Source: Pelagibacteraceae bacterium AG-422-D23
GTDB lineage: Bacteria; Pseudomonadota; Alphaproteobacteria; Pelagibacterales; Pelagibacteraceae
Assembly: GCA_003213615.1 (NCBI GenBank)
Contig: QCMQ01000003.1
Span: 1 to 64,000 of the forward strand
Direction of reading: 5' to 3'
DNA length: 64,000 bases
Both the position numbers and the translations under genes were made by a program. Every line of letters begins with the position of its first letter. The stretch's first letter is position 1. The notes below the pieces were generated by a model. It was not told the origin of the DNA. It made no database searches and was given only the letters and a program-made list of their open reading frames with translations. This document shows, one piece after another, positions 25,966 through 35,876 of this stretch.

Positions 25966-26568
25966 TTAATATAAATTTTGAGCTATTACCATTGTAAGTA
26001 ACATTGGTAAGGATAACAAAGTATTTGTTCTTGAAAATAGCATTGCAGTTTTAGCTGATTTAGCTTTTATTTCTGGATCACTCTCAACTATTCCTAAAGC
26101 TCTTTTTTGATTTGGCCAAATTACAAACCATACATTAAATGCCATTATAATTCCTAGCCACATTCCAATTCCAATTGCAGTGTGCTTAGGTACACCTGAC
26201 CCAAGACTTAAAGTCATTGCATCATGAAGATAACCATTCAGATGTGCTAGAATTAGACCAGAAAGAACAGTAAACGCTGCAGCCCATCTAAAATAAAATA
26301 AAGCAGCAGGAGCAATTACTTTGCCAATTGCTGGTTTTTGTTCATCTGGAATTTTTCCCATGTTTGGAATTTGAACAAAATTGAAATACCATAATAATCC
26401 AATCCACATAATTGCAACAATCACATGTATGTATCTAAACAGCCAGCTCCAGAATAATGTATCAATAGCTATCCCGTCGTTTAAATAAAATAATCCCAAA
26501 AACAGTATTATTGCTAACGCAAGTGATGTGTGAATTGTTTTTGATAATGATGATAATAAATTACTCAT
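25966..26568 (-). CDS. Urate oxidase N-terminal/PuuD-like membrane protein without cytochrome domain
   Basis: Membrane protein of 200 residues with about five to six helices. Segments such as WLFRYIHVIVAIMWIGLLWYFNFVQIP and IGMWLGIIMAFNVWFVIWPNQKRAL resemble the N-terminal membrane domain of bacterial urate hydroxylase PuuD. PuuD normally carries a C-terminal cytochrome c domain with CxxCH; none is present here. No other purine-catabolism gene is visible in the window. A heme-binding or redox role is possible given the conserved histidines in helices, but function is uncertain. Confidence 0.65.
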   Translation of the reverse strand: MSNLLSSLSKTIHTSLALAIILFLGLFYLNDGIAIDTLFWSWLFRYIHVIVAIMWIGLLWYFNFVQIPNMGKIPDEQKPAIGKVIAPAALFYFRWAAAFTVLSGLILAHLNGYLHDAMTLSLGSGVPKHTAIGIGMWLGIIMAFNVWFVIWPNQKRALGIVESDPEIKAKSAKTAMLFSRTNTLLSLPMLLTMVIAQNLY

Positions 26569-26618
26569 GATTCTATATAACTATACACTAATTTTTTGAT
26601 ATTTTTAAGTTGTTAAAT

Positions 26619-29468
26619 CTAAGCTAATAGAGGTTTTAAAAATTGACCGGTATAACTATCCTTAACTTTGCATACTTCTTCAGGTTTTCCTTCGGCGACA
26701 ATATTACCACCTTTTACACCACCCTCAGGACCCATATCCACAATGTAATCTGCTGTTTTAATTACATCTAAATTATGTTCAATGACAACTACTGTGTTCC
26801 CAAGTTTTACAAATGTATGAAGTATTTCTAAAAGTTTTTTAATATCATGTTGATGCAAACCTGTGGTTGGTTCATCTAGTATATACATAGTTCTTCCTGT
26901 TGATCTTTTTGAAAGTTCTTTTGCAAGCTTAATTCGTTGTGCTTCACCTCCTGATAAGGTAGTTGCTTGCTGACCAATTTTTATATAGCCTAGTCCAACT
27001 TTTTTAAGAGTTAACAATTTTGTTTTTATATTAGATATATTTTCAAAATACTCACACCCCTCATCAACAGACATATCTAAAACATCAGCAATACTTTTAC
27101 CTTTAAATTTAATTTCTAAAGTTTCTCTATTGTACCTGGTACCCTTACATTCATCACACTGTATATAAACATCAGGTAAAAAATGCATTTCATATGTAAT
27201 TACACCATCACCCTCACAAGCCTCACATCTACCTCCTTTAACATTGAAAGAAAATCTTCCTGGTTTATATCCTCTTGTTTTGGACTCTGGGAGGCTTGTA
27301 AACCAATCTCTAATAGGTCCAAAGGCCCCTGTATAAGTTGCTGGATTTGATCTAGGGGTTCTTCCAATAGGAGATTGGTCAATGTCAATTATTTTATCAA
27401 TTAATTCTACTCCCTTATAACCTTTAAATGATTTAGGTGTTTTTCTTGCTTTATTATTTAAAGTTAAATTTAAAGCATGATACAATGTTTGTAATATTAG
27501 GGTAGATTTTCCACTTCCAGAAACACCAGTAACACAGGTAAATGTTCCAGTTGGAATTTTAAGATTTACATTATTTAAATTATTTCCACTTGCACCATTG
27601 ATTTCTACAAATCTTCCATTTTTAGCTAAACGTCGCGATTTTGGAATTTCAATTGTTTTTTTATTTGCAAGATATTGACCTGTAATACTATTTTTATCTT
27701 TTTTAATCTCATCATATGATCCTTGTGCTGTTATCTCGCCACCATTACTTCCAGCTTCAGGACCTAGATCAATAATATGATCTGCATTTTCCATTGTCTC
27801 AGTGTCATGTTCTACAACAATAACAGTATTACCTAGATCTCGTAATCTTTTTAGTGCATTAATCAGTTTAACGTTATCTTTTTGGTGTAATCCAATTGAA
27901 GGTTCATCCAAAACGTATAAAACACCAGTTAACCCAGATCCAATCTGTGAAGCCAGCCTTATTCTTTGAGCTTCACCACCTGACAAAGTTCCAGACTCTC
28001 TAGACAATGTTAAATAATCTAGACCAACATTTAATAGAAAATTTAATCTTTCATTTATTTCTTTTAGAACATGTTCAGCTATTTTAAATTGTCTTTTATC
28101 AAGGTTATTTTCTAATTTTTTAAACCATTCTGCTGCATCTAAAATAGATTTTTTTGTTACTTCACTAATATTAAGATCATTAATTTTTACACATAATGCT
28201 TCTTCTTTTAATCTATCACCATTACAAGCTTCACAGGCAGTATCAGATTGATATTCAGCTATTGCTTCTCTTTTCCATTCGCTATCAGACTCTAAAAATC
28301 TTCTTTCAAGATTATTAATTACACCTTCAAAAGTTTTTTTATAAGAATATTTCTCGTATCCATCGTCATAATTAAATTTAATCTCATCTTCATCTGAACC
28401 ATAAAGAATGATATCTTTTATTTTTTTAGGTAATTTTTTCCATTTTTCATCTAGAGAAAAACCATAATGTTTTGCTAAAGATGCTAAAGTTTGAGCATAA
28501 TATAATGTGGTTGATTTTGACCAAGGTTCTATTGCTCCATCTGCTAAACTTTTTCTTTCATCAGGAACAACTAAATTTGGATCAACATTTAACTTCATAC
28601 CAATTCCTTCACACTCTTCACAAGCTCCATAGGGACTGTTAAATGAAAAAAGTCTTGGCTCAATTTCCTCAATTGTAAAACCGCTCTCAGGGCATGCAAA
28701 TTTTGTAGAGTAAATTAATTTTTCAATTTTTCTAAATTTTTGTGGAAGTGTTTCGTCTTCATATTCTACAAAAACTAAACCATTAGCTAAATTTACCGCA
28801 GTTTCAATACTTTCAGCTAACCTGTTACCAAGTTTTGAATTTAAAACTATTCTATCGACTAAGACTGAAATATCGTGTTTAAGTTTTTTATCTAGATTGG
28901 GTGACTTTTCTATATCATATAAAATATTATCAATTTTAATTTTTCTAAAACCTCTTCTTTTGTAACTTAAAATATCTTTTTTATATTCACCCTTACGACC
29001 TCTTACTACTGGAGCGTAAATATATATTGTTGATTTTTTTGGTAATTTTTTAACTAAATCTACTATTTGTGTAATGGTTTGAGAGGTTATTGGTTTACCT
29101 GTAAATGGTGAGTAGGGGATACCTGCTCTAGCATATAAAACCCTCATGTAATCATAAATTTCTGTTACAGTTGCAACAGTAGATCTTGGGTTTTTTGAGG
29201 TATTTTTTTGCTCGATTGCAATAGCAGGACTTAATCCCTCTATTAAATCAACATTTGGTTTTTTCATTTTATCTAAAAATTGACGTGCATAGGCAGATAA
29301 ACTTTCTACATACCTTCTCTGACCTTCTGCATAGATAGTATCAAAAGCTAAAGATGATTTTCCTGACCCAGACAGACCCGTTATGACCACAAATTTGTCT
29401 TTTGGAATCTCTACAGTAACATTCTTCAAATTATGTTCTTTAGCGCCCTTAATAACTATCTTTTTCAT
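26619..29468 (-). CDS. uvrA: Excinuclease ABC subunit A
   Basis: Damage-recognition ATPase of nucleotide excision repair, about 949 residues. Two ABC ATPase modules are visible: the N-terminal Walker [14 protein letters not shown] and [16 protein letters not shown], then the second Walker [12 protein letters not shown] and [15 protein letters not shown]. The central zinc-binding module has CEAC and CDEC pairs flanking [14 protein letters not shown]. The start has two adjacent ATGs, 29468 and 29471; I chose the inner one, which gives [15 protein letters not shown]. It is divergent from ssb as in many bacteria, with overlapping promoters. Confidence 0.95.
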   Translation of the reverse strand: MKKIVIKGAKEHNLKNVTVEIPKDKFVVITGLSGSGKSSLAFDTIYAEGQRRYVESLSAYARQFLDKMKKPNVDLIEGLSPAIAIEQKNTSKNPRSTVATVTEIYDYMRVLYARAGIPYSPFTGKPITSQTITQIVDLVKKLPKKSTIYIYAPVVRGRKGEYKKDILSYKRRGFRKIKIDNILYDIEKSPNLDKKLKHDISVLVDRIVLNSKLGNRLAESIETAVNLANGLVFVEYEDETLPQKFRKIEKLIYSTKFACPESGFTIEEIEPRLFSFNSPYGACEECEGIGMKLNVDPNLVVPDERKSLADGAIEPWSKSTTLYYAQTLASLAKHYGFSLDEKWKKLPKKIKDIILYGSDEDEIKFNYDDGYEKYSYKKTFEGVINNLERRFLESDSEWKREAIAEYQSDTACEACNGDRLKEEALCVKINDLNISEVTKKSILDAAEWFKKLENNLDKRQFKIAEHVLKEINERLNFLLNVGLDYLTLSRESGTLSGGEAQRIRLASQIGSGLTGVLYVLDEPSIGLHQKDNVKLINALKRLRDLGNTVIVVEHDTETMENADHIIDLGPEAGSNGGEITAQGSYDEIKKDKNSITGQYLANKKTIEIPKSRRLAKNGRFVEINGASGNNLNNVNLKIPTGTFTCVTGVSGSGKSTLILQTLYHALNLTLNNKARKTPKSFKGYKGVELIDKIIDIDQSPIGRTPRSNPATYTGAFGPIRDWFTSLPESKTRGYKPGRFSFNVKGGRCEACEGDGVITYEMHFLPDVYIQCDECKGTRYNRETLEIKFKGKSIADVLDMSVDEGCEYFENISNIKTKLLTLKKVGLGYIKIGQQATTLSGGEAQRIKLAKELSKRSTGRTMYILDEPTTGLHQHDIKKLLEILHTFVKLGNTVVVIEHNLDVIKTADYIVDMGPEGGVKGGNIVAEGKPEEVCKVKDSYTGQFLKPLLA

Positions 29469-29517
29469 CATAATTTTAGTTGCTTTGAGTTAATAAAATT
29501 AATATTCAGAAGAATTG

Positions 29518-29526
29518 TGATATAAT
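29518..29526 (+). promoter_or_regulatory. Extended -10 promoter for ssb
   Basis: TGATATAAT matches TGnTATAAT, with a perfect TATAAT at 29521-29526. No convincing -35 is present, as for the phoR promoter. The predicted start near 29533 gives a leader of about 27 bases before the ssb ATG. Confidence 0.5.
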
Positions 29527-29547
29527 TCTAATTAACTAATTTAACAA
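29519..29547 (-). promoter_or_regulatory. Predicted uvrA promoter
   Basis: On the minus strand, TTGTTA (29547-29542) and TATATC (29524-29519) are separated by 17 bases, the ideal spacing. Both hexamers are imperfect. The -10 overlaps the ssb -10 on the other strand, so the two polymerases would exclude each other. Confidence 0.4.
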
Positions 29548-29559
29548 ATATTAAATATT

Positions 29560-30009
29560 ATGGCTGGAAGTTTAAATAAAGTATTATTAATTGGTCGTTT
29601 GGGCGCAGATCCTGAAATTAAGCAAATGGTAAATGGCAAAAGTGTAGCTAGATTAAGCCTTGCAACAAGTCAATCCTGGAAAGATAAAAACACTGGAGAA
29701 AGAAAAGAAAAAACTGAATGGCACCGTGTAGTTGTATTCAACGAAGGTTTAGTAAATGTTGTTCAACAATATTTAAAAAAAGGTGCTCAAGTTTATGTTG
29801 AGGGACAAATTACAACAAGAAAATGGAAAGATGAACAATCGGGACAAGATAAATACTCAACTGAGATAGTTATACAAGGATATAATTCTTCACTGACAAT
29901 GTTAGGCGGAGGTAATTCTGGTGGTGGAATTCAAAATGATACAACTCAACAAAATAATATTGAGGATTCTTCACAAGTATCAGATATGGATGATGAAATT
30001 CCATTTTAA
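29560..30009 (+). CDS. ssb: Single-stranded DNA-binding protein
   Basis: Binds single-stranded DNA in replication, repair and recombination. At 149 residues it has an OB fold (about 1-112) starting [18 protein letters not shown], with the aromatic ssDNA-contact region [14 protein letters not shown] short Gly/Asn/Gln-rich linker follows, then the acidic tip DMDDEIPF that recruits partner proteins. It precedes gyrA by 5 bases and is divergent from uvrA. Confidence 0.96.
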   Translation: MAGSLNKVLLIGRLGADPEIKQMVNGKSVARLSLATSQSWKDKNTGERKEKTEWHRVVVFNEGLVNVVQQYLKKGAQVYVEGQITTRKWKDEQSGQDKYSTEIVIQGYNSSLTMLGGGNSGGGIQNDTTQQNNIEDSSQVSDMDDEIPF

Positions 30010-30014
30010 TTTCT

Positions 30015-32594
30015 ATGAAAAATACTGAAGAGTTTAAAGATAAAAATATAAAATTAATCTCAATGCATGATGAGATGAGCTCATCATATCTTTCTTATGC
30101 AATGAGTGTAATTGTTAGTCGTGCTCTTCCTGATGTAAGAGATGGATTAAAACCAGTTCATAGAAGAATTTTATATGCAATGTACAAGGGCGGATATGAT
30201 TGGTCTAAACAATTTAGAAAATCTGCAAGAATAGTTGGAGATGTTATTGGTAAATATCATCCTCACGGTGATCAGTCTGTTTATGATGCTTTAGTTAGAA
30301 TGGTGCAAGATTTTTCTATGAGCTTACCGTTAATTCAAGGTCAAGGAAATTTTGGTTCTATAGATGGCGATCCTGCTGCTGCGATGAGGTATACCGAAAC
30401 TCGTTTGTCAAAAGTTTCTCAATATTTAATTGATGATATTGAAAAAAATACAATTACTTTCAAAAGCAATTATGATGAAACAGAGAAAGAACCTAGTGTT
30501 TTACCAGCACAGTTTCCAAATTTATTAGTAAATGGAGCTGGTGGTATAGCTGTCGGTATGGCAACAAGCATACCTCCTCACAATTTAGGTGAAATTATAG
30601 ATGGCACTTTGGCCTTAATAGATAATAAAGATATTAAAATTAAAGAATTGATGAAACATATACCTGGTCCAGATTTTCCAACTGGTGGTGTAATTATAGG
30701 TAAAGATATAATTAAACAAGGATATAACAATGGAAGAGGGTCCTTCAAGATTAGAGGTGAAATCTTAATTGAACAACAAAAAAATGGTCGTGAAAGACTT
30801 GTAATAACTTCTATACCTTATCAAGTTAACAAATCTGTTTTAAACGAAAGAATTGCTCAATTAGTAAGAGAAAAAAAGATTGAAGGAATAAGAGATATTA
30901 GAGATGAATCAAATAGAGAAGGTATAAGGGTAGCAATAGATTTAAGAAATGGTGTAGAGCCAGAGACTATAAAGAGACAATTATATAAAAATACTCAAAT
31001 CGAAAGCTCTTTTGGGTTTAATACTTTGGCTATTGTTGAGGGAAAACCTCAAACTTGTACTTTAAAAGATTTTTTATCTAATTTTTTAACTTTTAGAGAA
31101 GATGTAGTTATTAAGAAAACTAAATTCGATCTTCAAAAAGCTGAAGAACGAGCACATATATTAATCGGGTTATCGGTGTCAGTTGAAAATCTAGATAAAA
31201 TAATAAAAATTATTCGATCATCTAAGACACCTGATGATGCCAAAATATCAATTCAAAAAACAAAATGGAAAATAAACAAATCACAAAAATTAATTTCTCT
31301 AGTAGAGGGAAAAAAAGGTAAAAATCTTTATTCTTTATCTGAAGCACAAGTTTTAGCTATTTTAGAATTAAGACTTCAAAAATTAACTGCATTAGGAATA
31401 AATGAAATCGAGGTTGAAATTAAAAAATTAGCTGAAGTGATCATCAAATATAAAAAGATTATTTCATCAAAAAAAGAACTTTTAAAAGTAATCAGTGAAG
31501 AGTTAAAAAATATTAAAGAGAAATTTGCTATTCCAAGAAGAACTAAAATTATTGATGCTGTTTTAAATTACGATATTGAAGAAACCATCCAAAAACAATC
31601 AGTAATAATTACAGTTACATTGCAAGGCTACATAAAGAGAGGTTCTTTAGATGGTGTAAAAAAACAAAAAAGAGGTGGAAAAGGTAAATCAGGAATAACA
31701 ACTAGAGATCAAGATTCTGTTGTTCAAACACTATCTGTAAATACTCATACTTCAGTTCTTTTCTTTTCTACTGAGGGTTTAGTTTATAAGATCAAAGCAT
31801 GGAAAATTCCTGAGGGCTCATCATCATCCAAGGGTAAGTCTTTATTTAATATTTTACCTTTAAAAAGCCATCAAGCAATAAGCTCAATTATGCCAATGCC
31901 TGAAGATGAAACAGACTTAAAAAATTATCAAATAATTTTTGCTACTGCTCAAGGAAAAGTAAGAAAAAACAGTTTAGAAGATTTTTCATCAATTAATGCA
32001 TCTGGAAAAATTGCTATGAAATTAGATAATAATGATAAAATCGTTGGTGTTAAAATATGTAAAGATAACCAAGATGTAATTTTAAGTACAAAGTTTGGCA
32101 AATGCATAAGATTCGAAGCTAAAAAATTAAGAGTTTTTAAAGGCAGATCATCAAAAGGAATTAAAGGGATAGAACTAGCGCCAAATGACCAAATTGTATC
32201 TTTATCAGTAATTGATAATGATAAAACTAAAAAAAATGGAAAAAAATCAAAAGATGAAAAATCTGAAATAAAAGCAAAAGAAAGATTTGTTTTATCAATT
32301 AGTGAAAATGGTTATGGAAAAAAAACATCACATATGGATTATAGAGTAACGAATAGAGGTGGGAAAGGAATAATTGGAATAGTCAATTCACCAAGGAATG
32401 GTAATGTCACTTCATCATTTCCGGTTTATGAGGGAGATGAGATTTTAATATCTACTAATAAAGGTAGAGTTATAAGAGTTGCAGTTAAAGAAATTAGGAC
32501 CGCAGGTAGAAACACACAAGGTGTTAGAATAATTAAGTTATCAGGTGAGGAAAAAGTAGTTTCTTCGATCAAAATTGATGATAATTTGATTTAA
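30015..32594 (+). CDS. gyrA: DNA gyrase subunit A
   Basis: DNA-cutting subunit of gyrase, 859 residues. The breakage-reunion domain starts [33 protein letters not shown], and the catalytic Tyr lies in [11 protein letters not shown]. The C-terminal beta-pinwheel repeats run from about residue 520, and the GyrA-box-like segment [12 protein letters not shown] supports GyrA rather than ParC. In the quinolone-resistance region the sequence is [10 protein letters not shown], so E. coli position 83 is Gln (residue 87) and position 87 keeps Asp. A Lys-rich insert lies near residues 735-760. It overlaps coaD as TAATG. Confidence 0.94.
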   Translation: MKNTEEFKDKNIKLISMHDEMSSSYLSYAMSVIVSRALPDVRDGLKPVHRRILYAMYKGGYDWSKQFRKSARIVGDVIGKYHPHGDQSVYDALVRMVQDFSMSLPLIQGQGNFGSIDGDPAAAMRYTETRLSKVSQYLIDDIEKNTITFKSNYDETEKEPSVLPAQFPNLLVNGAGGIAVGMATSIPPHNLGEIIDGTLALIDNKDIKIKELMKHIPGPDFPTGGVIIGKDIIKQGYNNGRGSFKIRGEILIEQQKNGRERLVITSIPYQVNKSVLNERIAQLVREKKIEGIRDIRDESNREGIRVAIDLRNGVEPETIKRQLYKNTQIESSFGFNTLAIVEGKPQTCTLKDFLSNFLTFREDVVIKKTKFDLQKAEERAHILIGLSVSVENLDKIIKIIRSSKTPDDAKISIQKTKWKINKSQKLISLVEGKKGKNLYSLSEAQVLAILELRLQKLTALGINEIEVEIKKLAEVIIKYKKIISSKKELLKVISEELKNIKEKFAIPRRTKIIDAVLNYDIEETIQKQSVIITVTLQGYIKRGSLDGVKKQKRGGKGKSGITTRDQDSVVQTLSVNTHTSVLFFSTEGLVYKIKAWKIPEGSSSSKGKSLFNILPLKSHQAISSIMPMPEDETDLKNYQIIFATAQGKVRKNSLEDFSSINASGKIAMKLDNNDKIVGVKICKDNQDVILSTKFGKCIRFEAKKLRVFKGRSSKGIKGIELAPNDQIVSLSVIDNDKTKKNGKKSKDEKSEIKAKERFVLSISENGYGKKTSHMDYRVTNRGGKGIIGIVNSPRNGNVTSSFPVYEGDEILISTNKGRVIRVAVKEIRTAGRNTQGVRIIKLSGEEKVVSSIKIDDNLI

Positions 32595-33088
32595 TGAATA
32601 AAACAGCTATATATCCGGGAACTTTTGATCCTATCACTTTTGGTCATATAGATGTAATAAAAAAATCATTAAAATTATTTGATAAAATAGTTGTTGGGGT
32701 CTCTGATGAAAGTAATAAAAATTACCTATTTAGCTCTGAAGAAAGAATAGAAATTGTTAATAAAGCTTTATTTAAAGATCTAAAGCTTAATAAAAAAAAA
32801 ATAAAAGTTGTTTCATTTGGCTCTTTAACTACTGATTTATGTAAAAAATATAAATCAAATATTATTTTAAGAGGCTTGAGAGCTGTATCTGACTTTGAAT
32901 ACGAATTTCAATTAGCTGGCATGAATAGAAAATTAAATCAAAATATAGAGACAATTTTTTTAATGTCTGATGTAGAAAATCAAATTATTTCATCAAGATT
33001 TGTAAAAGAAATTGTTAAATTAAAAGGAAATATTAAAAAATTTACTACTAAAAGTACAATCAAATCTTTAAAAGAGAAATATGAATAA
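32594..33088 (+). CDS. coaD: Phosphopantetheine adenylyltransferase
   Basis: Fourth step of coenzyme A synthesis: joins ATP and 4'-phosphopantetheine to give dephospho-CoA. At 164 residues it has the nucleotidyltransferase motif YPGTFDPITFGHIDVI (TxGH type), the substrate loop LRAVSDFEYEFQLAGMNRKLN, and the C-terminal ISSRFVKEI. It is coupled to gyrA (TAATG) and overlaps the following cyclophilin gene by 8 bases. Confidence 0.95.
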   Translation: MNKTAIYPGTFDPITFGHIDVIKKSLKLFDKIVVGVSDESNKNYLFSSEERIEIVNKALFKDLKLNKKKIKVVSFGSLTTDLCKKYKSNIILRGLRAVSDFEYEFQLAGMNRKLNQNIETIFLMSDVENQIISSRFVKEIVKLKGNIKKFTTKSTIKSLKEKYE

Positions 33089-33641
33089 AATTTTTATTAA
33101 AATATTTATTTTGTTTTTTTTAATTACAAATCAATCAATAGCTGAGGAGAATATAATGATATTAAAATTAAAAGATGGAGAAGTTAAAATTGAATTATTT
33201 GAAGACGTGGCACCAAATCATGTAAAAAGAATTAAAGAATTAGCAAATAGTGGTAAATACGATAATGTAGTTTTTCATAGAGTTATAGATGGATTTATGG
33301 CTCAAACAGGCGATGTAAAATTTGGAAATTCAGAATCTAAAGAATTTGATCTTAAAAGAGCTGGAATGGGTGGTTCAGATCTCCCTAATTTAGAACAAGA
33401 ATTTAACAACCTACCACATGATAGAGGAACTTTATCTATGGCAAGATCCCAAGATCCTGATAGTGCAAATAGTCAATTTTTTATTTGTTTTCAAGCAGCT
33501 CCATTTTTAGATAGACAATATACAGTTTTTGGAAAAGTAATCGAGGGTATGGAATTTGTAGATAAAATTAAAAGAGGTGACCAAAACAACAATGGCGCTG
33601 TAACAGATCCTGATAAAATTATTAGTTTCAAATCCAAATAA
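33081..33641 (+). CDS. Periplasmic cyclophilin-type peptidyl-prolyl cis-trans isomerase
   Basis: Folding catalyst acting on X-Pro bonds. Residues 1-21 form a signal peptide (MNKIFIKIFILFFLITNQSIA), so it is exported. The cyclophilin domain includes the active-site region VVFHRVIDGFMAQTGD with the catalytic Arg, then RGTLSMARSQDPDSANSQFFIC and YTVFGKVIEGMEFVDKI. At 186 residues it resembles PpiA-type bacterial cyclophilins. It lies between coaD and tgt, as in related genomes. Confidence 0.92.
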   Translation: MNKIFIKIFILFFLITNQSIAEENIMILKLKDGEVKIELFEDVAPNHVKRIKELANSGKYDNVVFHRVIDGFMAQTGDVKFGNSESKEFDLKRAGMGGSDLPNLEQEFNNLPHDRGTLSMARSQDPDSANSQFFICFQAAPFLDRQYTVFGKVIEGMEFVDKIKRGDQNNNGAVTDPDKIISFKSK

Positions 33642-33650
33642 TTTTTTTTA

Positions 33651-34763
33651 ATGGCATTAAAAAAATTTGCCTTTAAGGTTTTAAAAAAAGATAATTTTGC
33701 CAGGTGTGGTTTAATAGAAACTCACAGAGGAAATATAAAAACTCCTGCATTTATGCCTGTTGGAACGCAGGCTACTGTAAAGGCTTGCACTATAGATGAT
33801 ATAAAAAAAACTGGTTCTGAAATTATACTTTCAAATACTTATCATTTAATGATTAGACCTGGTGTAGAAAGAATTCAATCTGCAGGGGGGCTTCATAATT
33901 TTATGAATTGTGATCTACCTATATTGACCGATTCTGGTGGCTTTCAAGTAATGTCTTTATCAAAATTAAACAAGATTGATCGCGAGAAGGGGGCAATTTT
34001 TAATTCTCATGTTGATGGAAAGAAATTTTATTTAAGTCCAGAAGAAAGCATTAGGATACAATTGGGTTTAAATTCAGACATAGTAATGATAATGGATGAG
34101 TGTCCAAAAAAAACAAATGATTATGATGTTATAAAAAAATCAATGGATCTTTCACTTTATTGGGCTGAAAGATCTAAAATAGCATTCGGTGATAATCCTC
34201 ACAAAGCTTTGTTTGGAATTGTTCAAGGAGGTCTTTTTAAAGATTTAAGATTAAAATCTCTTCAAGAACTAATTAAAATTGGTTTCGACGGTTATGCATT
34301 GGGCGGATTGGCTGTAGGTGAGTCACAAAATGAAATGTTTAATGTTTTAGATGATATTAAGCAATATTTACCTATTGAAAAGCCACACTACTTAATGGGT
34401 GTTGGAACACCATCCGATATTTTAGGTTCTGTAAAAAGAGGTATAGATATGTTTGATTGCGTTTTGCCAACTAGATCAGGAAGAACAGGTTTAGCATTTA
34501 CCTGGCAAGGAAGAATTAATATTAAAAACAATAAATATCAAAATGACAACACCTCTTTAGATCCAGATTGTGAAAATCTTAATTTAAATAAATATTCAAA
34601 AAACTACTTAAATCACTTATTCAATACTAATGAAATTCTAGCTTCAATGTTGCTCACTCTTCATAATATTAATTTTTATCAAGAATTAATGGCCTCGATC
34701 AGAAAAAATATTAATGATGGTACTTTTGATCAATTTCACGATAAATACATTGATAAGTTGTAG
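33651..34763 (+). CDS. tgt: tRNA-guanine transglycosylase with a degraded zinc site
   Basis: Enzyme exchanging guanine at the wobble position of GUN-anticodon tRNAs for a queuosine precursor. At 370 residues the catalytic residues are kept: Asp94 (ILTDSGGFQVMSL) and the nucleophile Asp269 (MFDCVLPTRSGR), plus GGLAVGE for base recognition. The zinc site, normally CxCxxC plus a later His, is altered: Cys307 and His338 remain, but the second and third cysteines are Asn309 and Leu312. Bacterial Tgt enzymes normally need this zinc for structure. The reading frame is intact, so the protein is probably folded by other contacts or its role has changed. Confidence 0.88.
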   Translation: MALKKFAFKVLKKDNFARCGLIETHRGNIKTPAFMPVGTQATVKACTIDDIKKTGSEIILSNTYHLMIRPGVERIQSAGGLHNFMNCDLPILTDSGGFQVMSLSKLNKIDREKGAIFNSHVDGKKFYLSPEESIRIQLGLNSDIVMIMDECPKKTNDYDVIKKSMDLSLYWAERSKIAFGDNPHKALFGIVQGGLFKDLRLKSLQELIKIGFDGYALGGLAVGESQNEMFNVLDDIKQYLPIEKPHYLMGVGTPSDILGSVKRGIDMFDCVLPTRSGRTGLAFTWQGRINIKNNKYQNDNTSLDPDCENLNLNKYSKNYLNHLFNTNEILASMLLTLHNINFYQELMASIRKNINDGTFDQFHDKYIDKL

Positions 34764-34847
34764 AACGTATAGAGATTCAGTTAAAATTGACATTTGAAAA
34801 AAATTAATAATTCTGTATATAACAATTATTCAATTTGAATAATTTGG

Positions 34848-34923
<76 letters not shown>

Positions 34924-34932
34924 CTTATTCAA

Positions 34933-35760
34933 TTAACTAAACTCAATTGGTGGATAATCCAGAATTACCTCATTCATCCATTCATTCAACTGTCTAATTC
35001 GTGTATCAGAAGACGGATGTGTACTCATAAATTGTGGTGGTTCTTTACCTTTATTAAATTCTTTCATTCTTTCCCAGATTTTAACAGTTTCTCTAATATC
35101 ATACCCTGAAAGTGATGAAAAAATCATACCAAGATAATCAGCTTCACTTTCTTGTTTTCTATTAAAAGGATTCATTATTCCAAGTTGAGCTAGCAAACCA
35201 ACAGTATCCATTCCTGTTGTTCTGTTAATATCTGATAGTACACCACCACTCGCTATATCAATTATTCGAGCTCCTGTATTTAGCAATACTCCTCGACTTG
35301 CTCTTTCCACAGAATGTTTAGCAACTGCATGAGCTACCTCATGACCCATAACGGCAGCTAAACCATTTGTATTTTTTGTAACATCAAGAATACCAGTATA
35401 AACAGCTATTTTGCCACCGGGCATACACCATGCATTTCTAACTTTTTTGTTATCAATTAAAATATATTCCCAATCAAAATTTACTGTTGGATCGTTTAAA
35501 TTAGCTCTATAAAAATATTCACTTATTGAGTCTTCCATTCTTTTTCCAATTTCTTTTATTTCATTTAATTTTTTTGCATCATCACTCATCTTTTCTTTTT
35601 TTTTTACTTTTTCGTAAATTTGAGCGGCTTGAGCATTTAATTTTGCTTCTGGAATAATTTTTAATTGTTTTCTATCAGTTATGGGTGCTGTAGAACAAGA
35701 GTGCAAAAGAAGACTTCCACAACCACAGCCCACATATGTTAAAAATTTTCTTCTATCCAT
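34933..35760 (-). CDS. M48-family metalloprotease, probable Tat-exported lipoprotein
   Basis: Zinc protease of 275 residues with the HEVAH motif (VMGHEVAHAVAKHS, about residue 145) and a downstream ESEADYLGM glutamate ligand, as in the M48B/LoiP-YggG/BepA group that cleans up misfolded outer-membrane proteins. The N-terminus has a twin-arginine-like RRKFL followed by a hydrophobic stretch and Cys22 in LLLHSC, a lipobox-like site. So Tat export followed by lipidation is likely. The convergent tRNA-Lys ends 9 bases away. Confidence 0.88.
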   Translation of the reverse strand: MDRRKFLTYVGCGCGSLLLHSCSTAPITDRKQLKIIPEAKLNAQAAQIYEKVKKKEKMSDDAKKLNEIKEIGKRMEDSISEYFYRANLNDPTVNFDWEYILIDNKKVRNAWCMPGGKIAVYTGILDVTKNTNGLAAVMGHEVAHAVAKHSVERASRGVLLNTGARIIDIASGGVLSDINRTTGMDTVGLLAQLGIMNPFNRKQESEADYLGMIFSSLSGYDIRETVKIWERMKEFNKGKEPPQFMSTHPSSDTRIRQLNEWMNEVILDYPPIEFS

Positions 35761-35790
35761 ATCTATTTAAAATTGATATTAATATTTTAA

Positions 35791-35868
35791 ATGAATCTTA
35801 ATAACAAAATCTTAATTGTATTATTTATCATTTCAATTGTTTTTGTTATATATGCTAGTTATAGTTAA
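35791..35868 (+). CDS. Candidate 25-residue single-helix microprotein
   Basis: A short open frame encodes MNLNNKILIVLFIISIVFV and a short polar tail ending SYS. Five polar residues precede one hydrophobic helix, giving the look of a membrane microprotein. It ends 8 bases before the DUF502 gene. AT-rich sequence readily gives hydrophobic frames, so this is only a candidate. Confidence 0.3.
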   Translation: MNLNNKILIVLFIISIVFVIYASYS

Positions 35869-35876
35869 TTTTAAAT

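Noticed and set aside
34787-34822. Perfect TTGACA before tRNA-Lys as a -35
   Set aside because: The nearest good -10 (TATATA) is 23 bases away, too far; no acceptable -10 at 16-18 bases.
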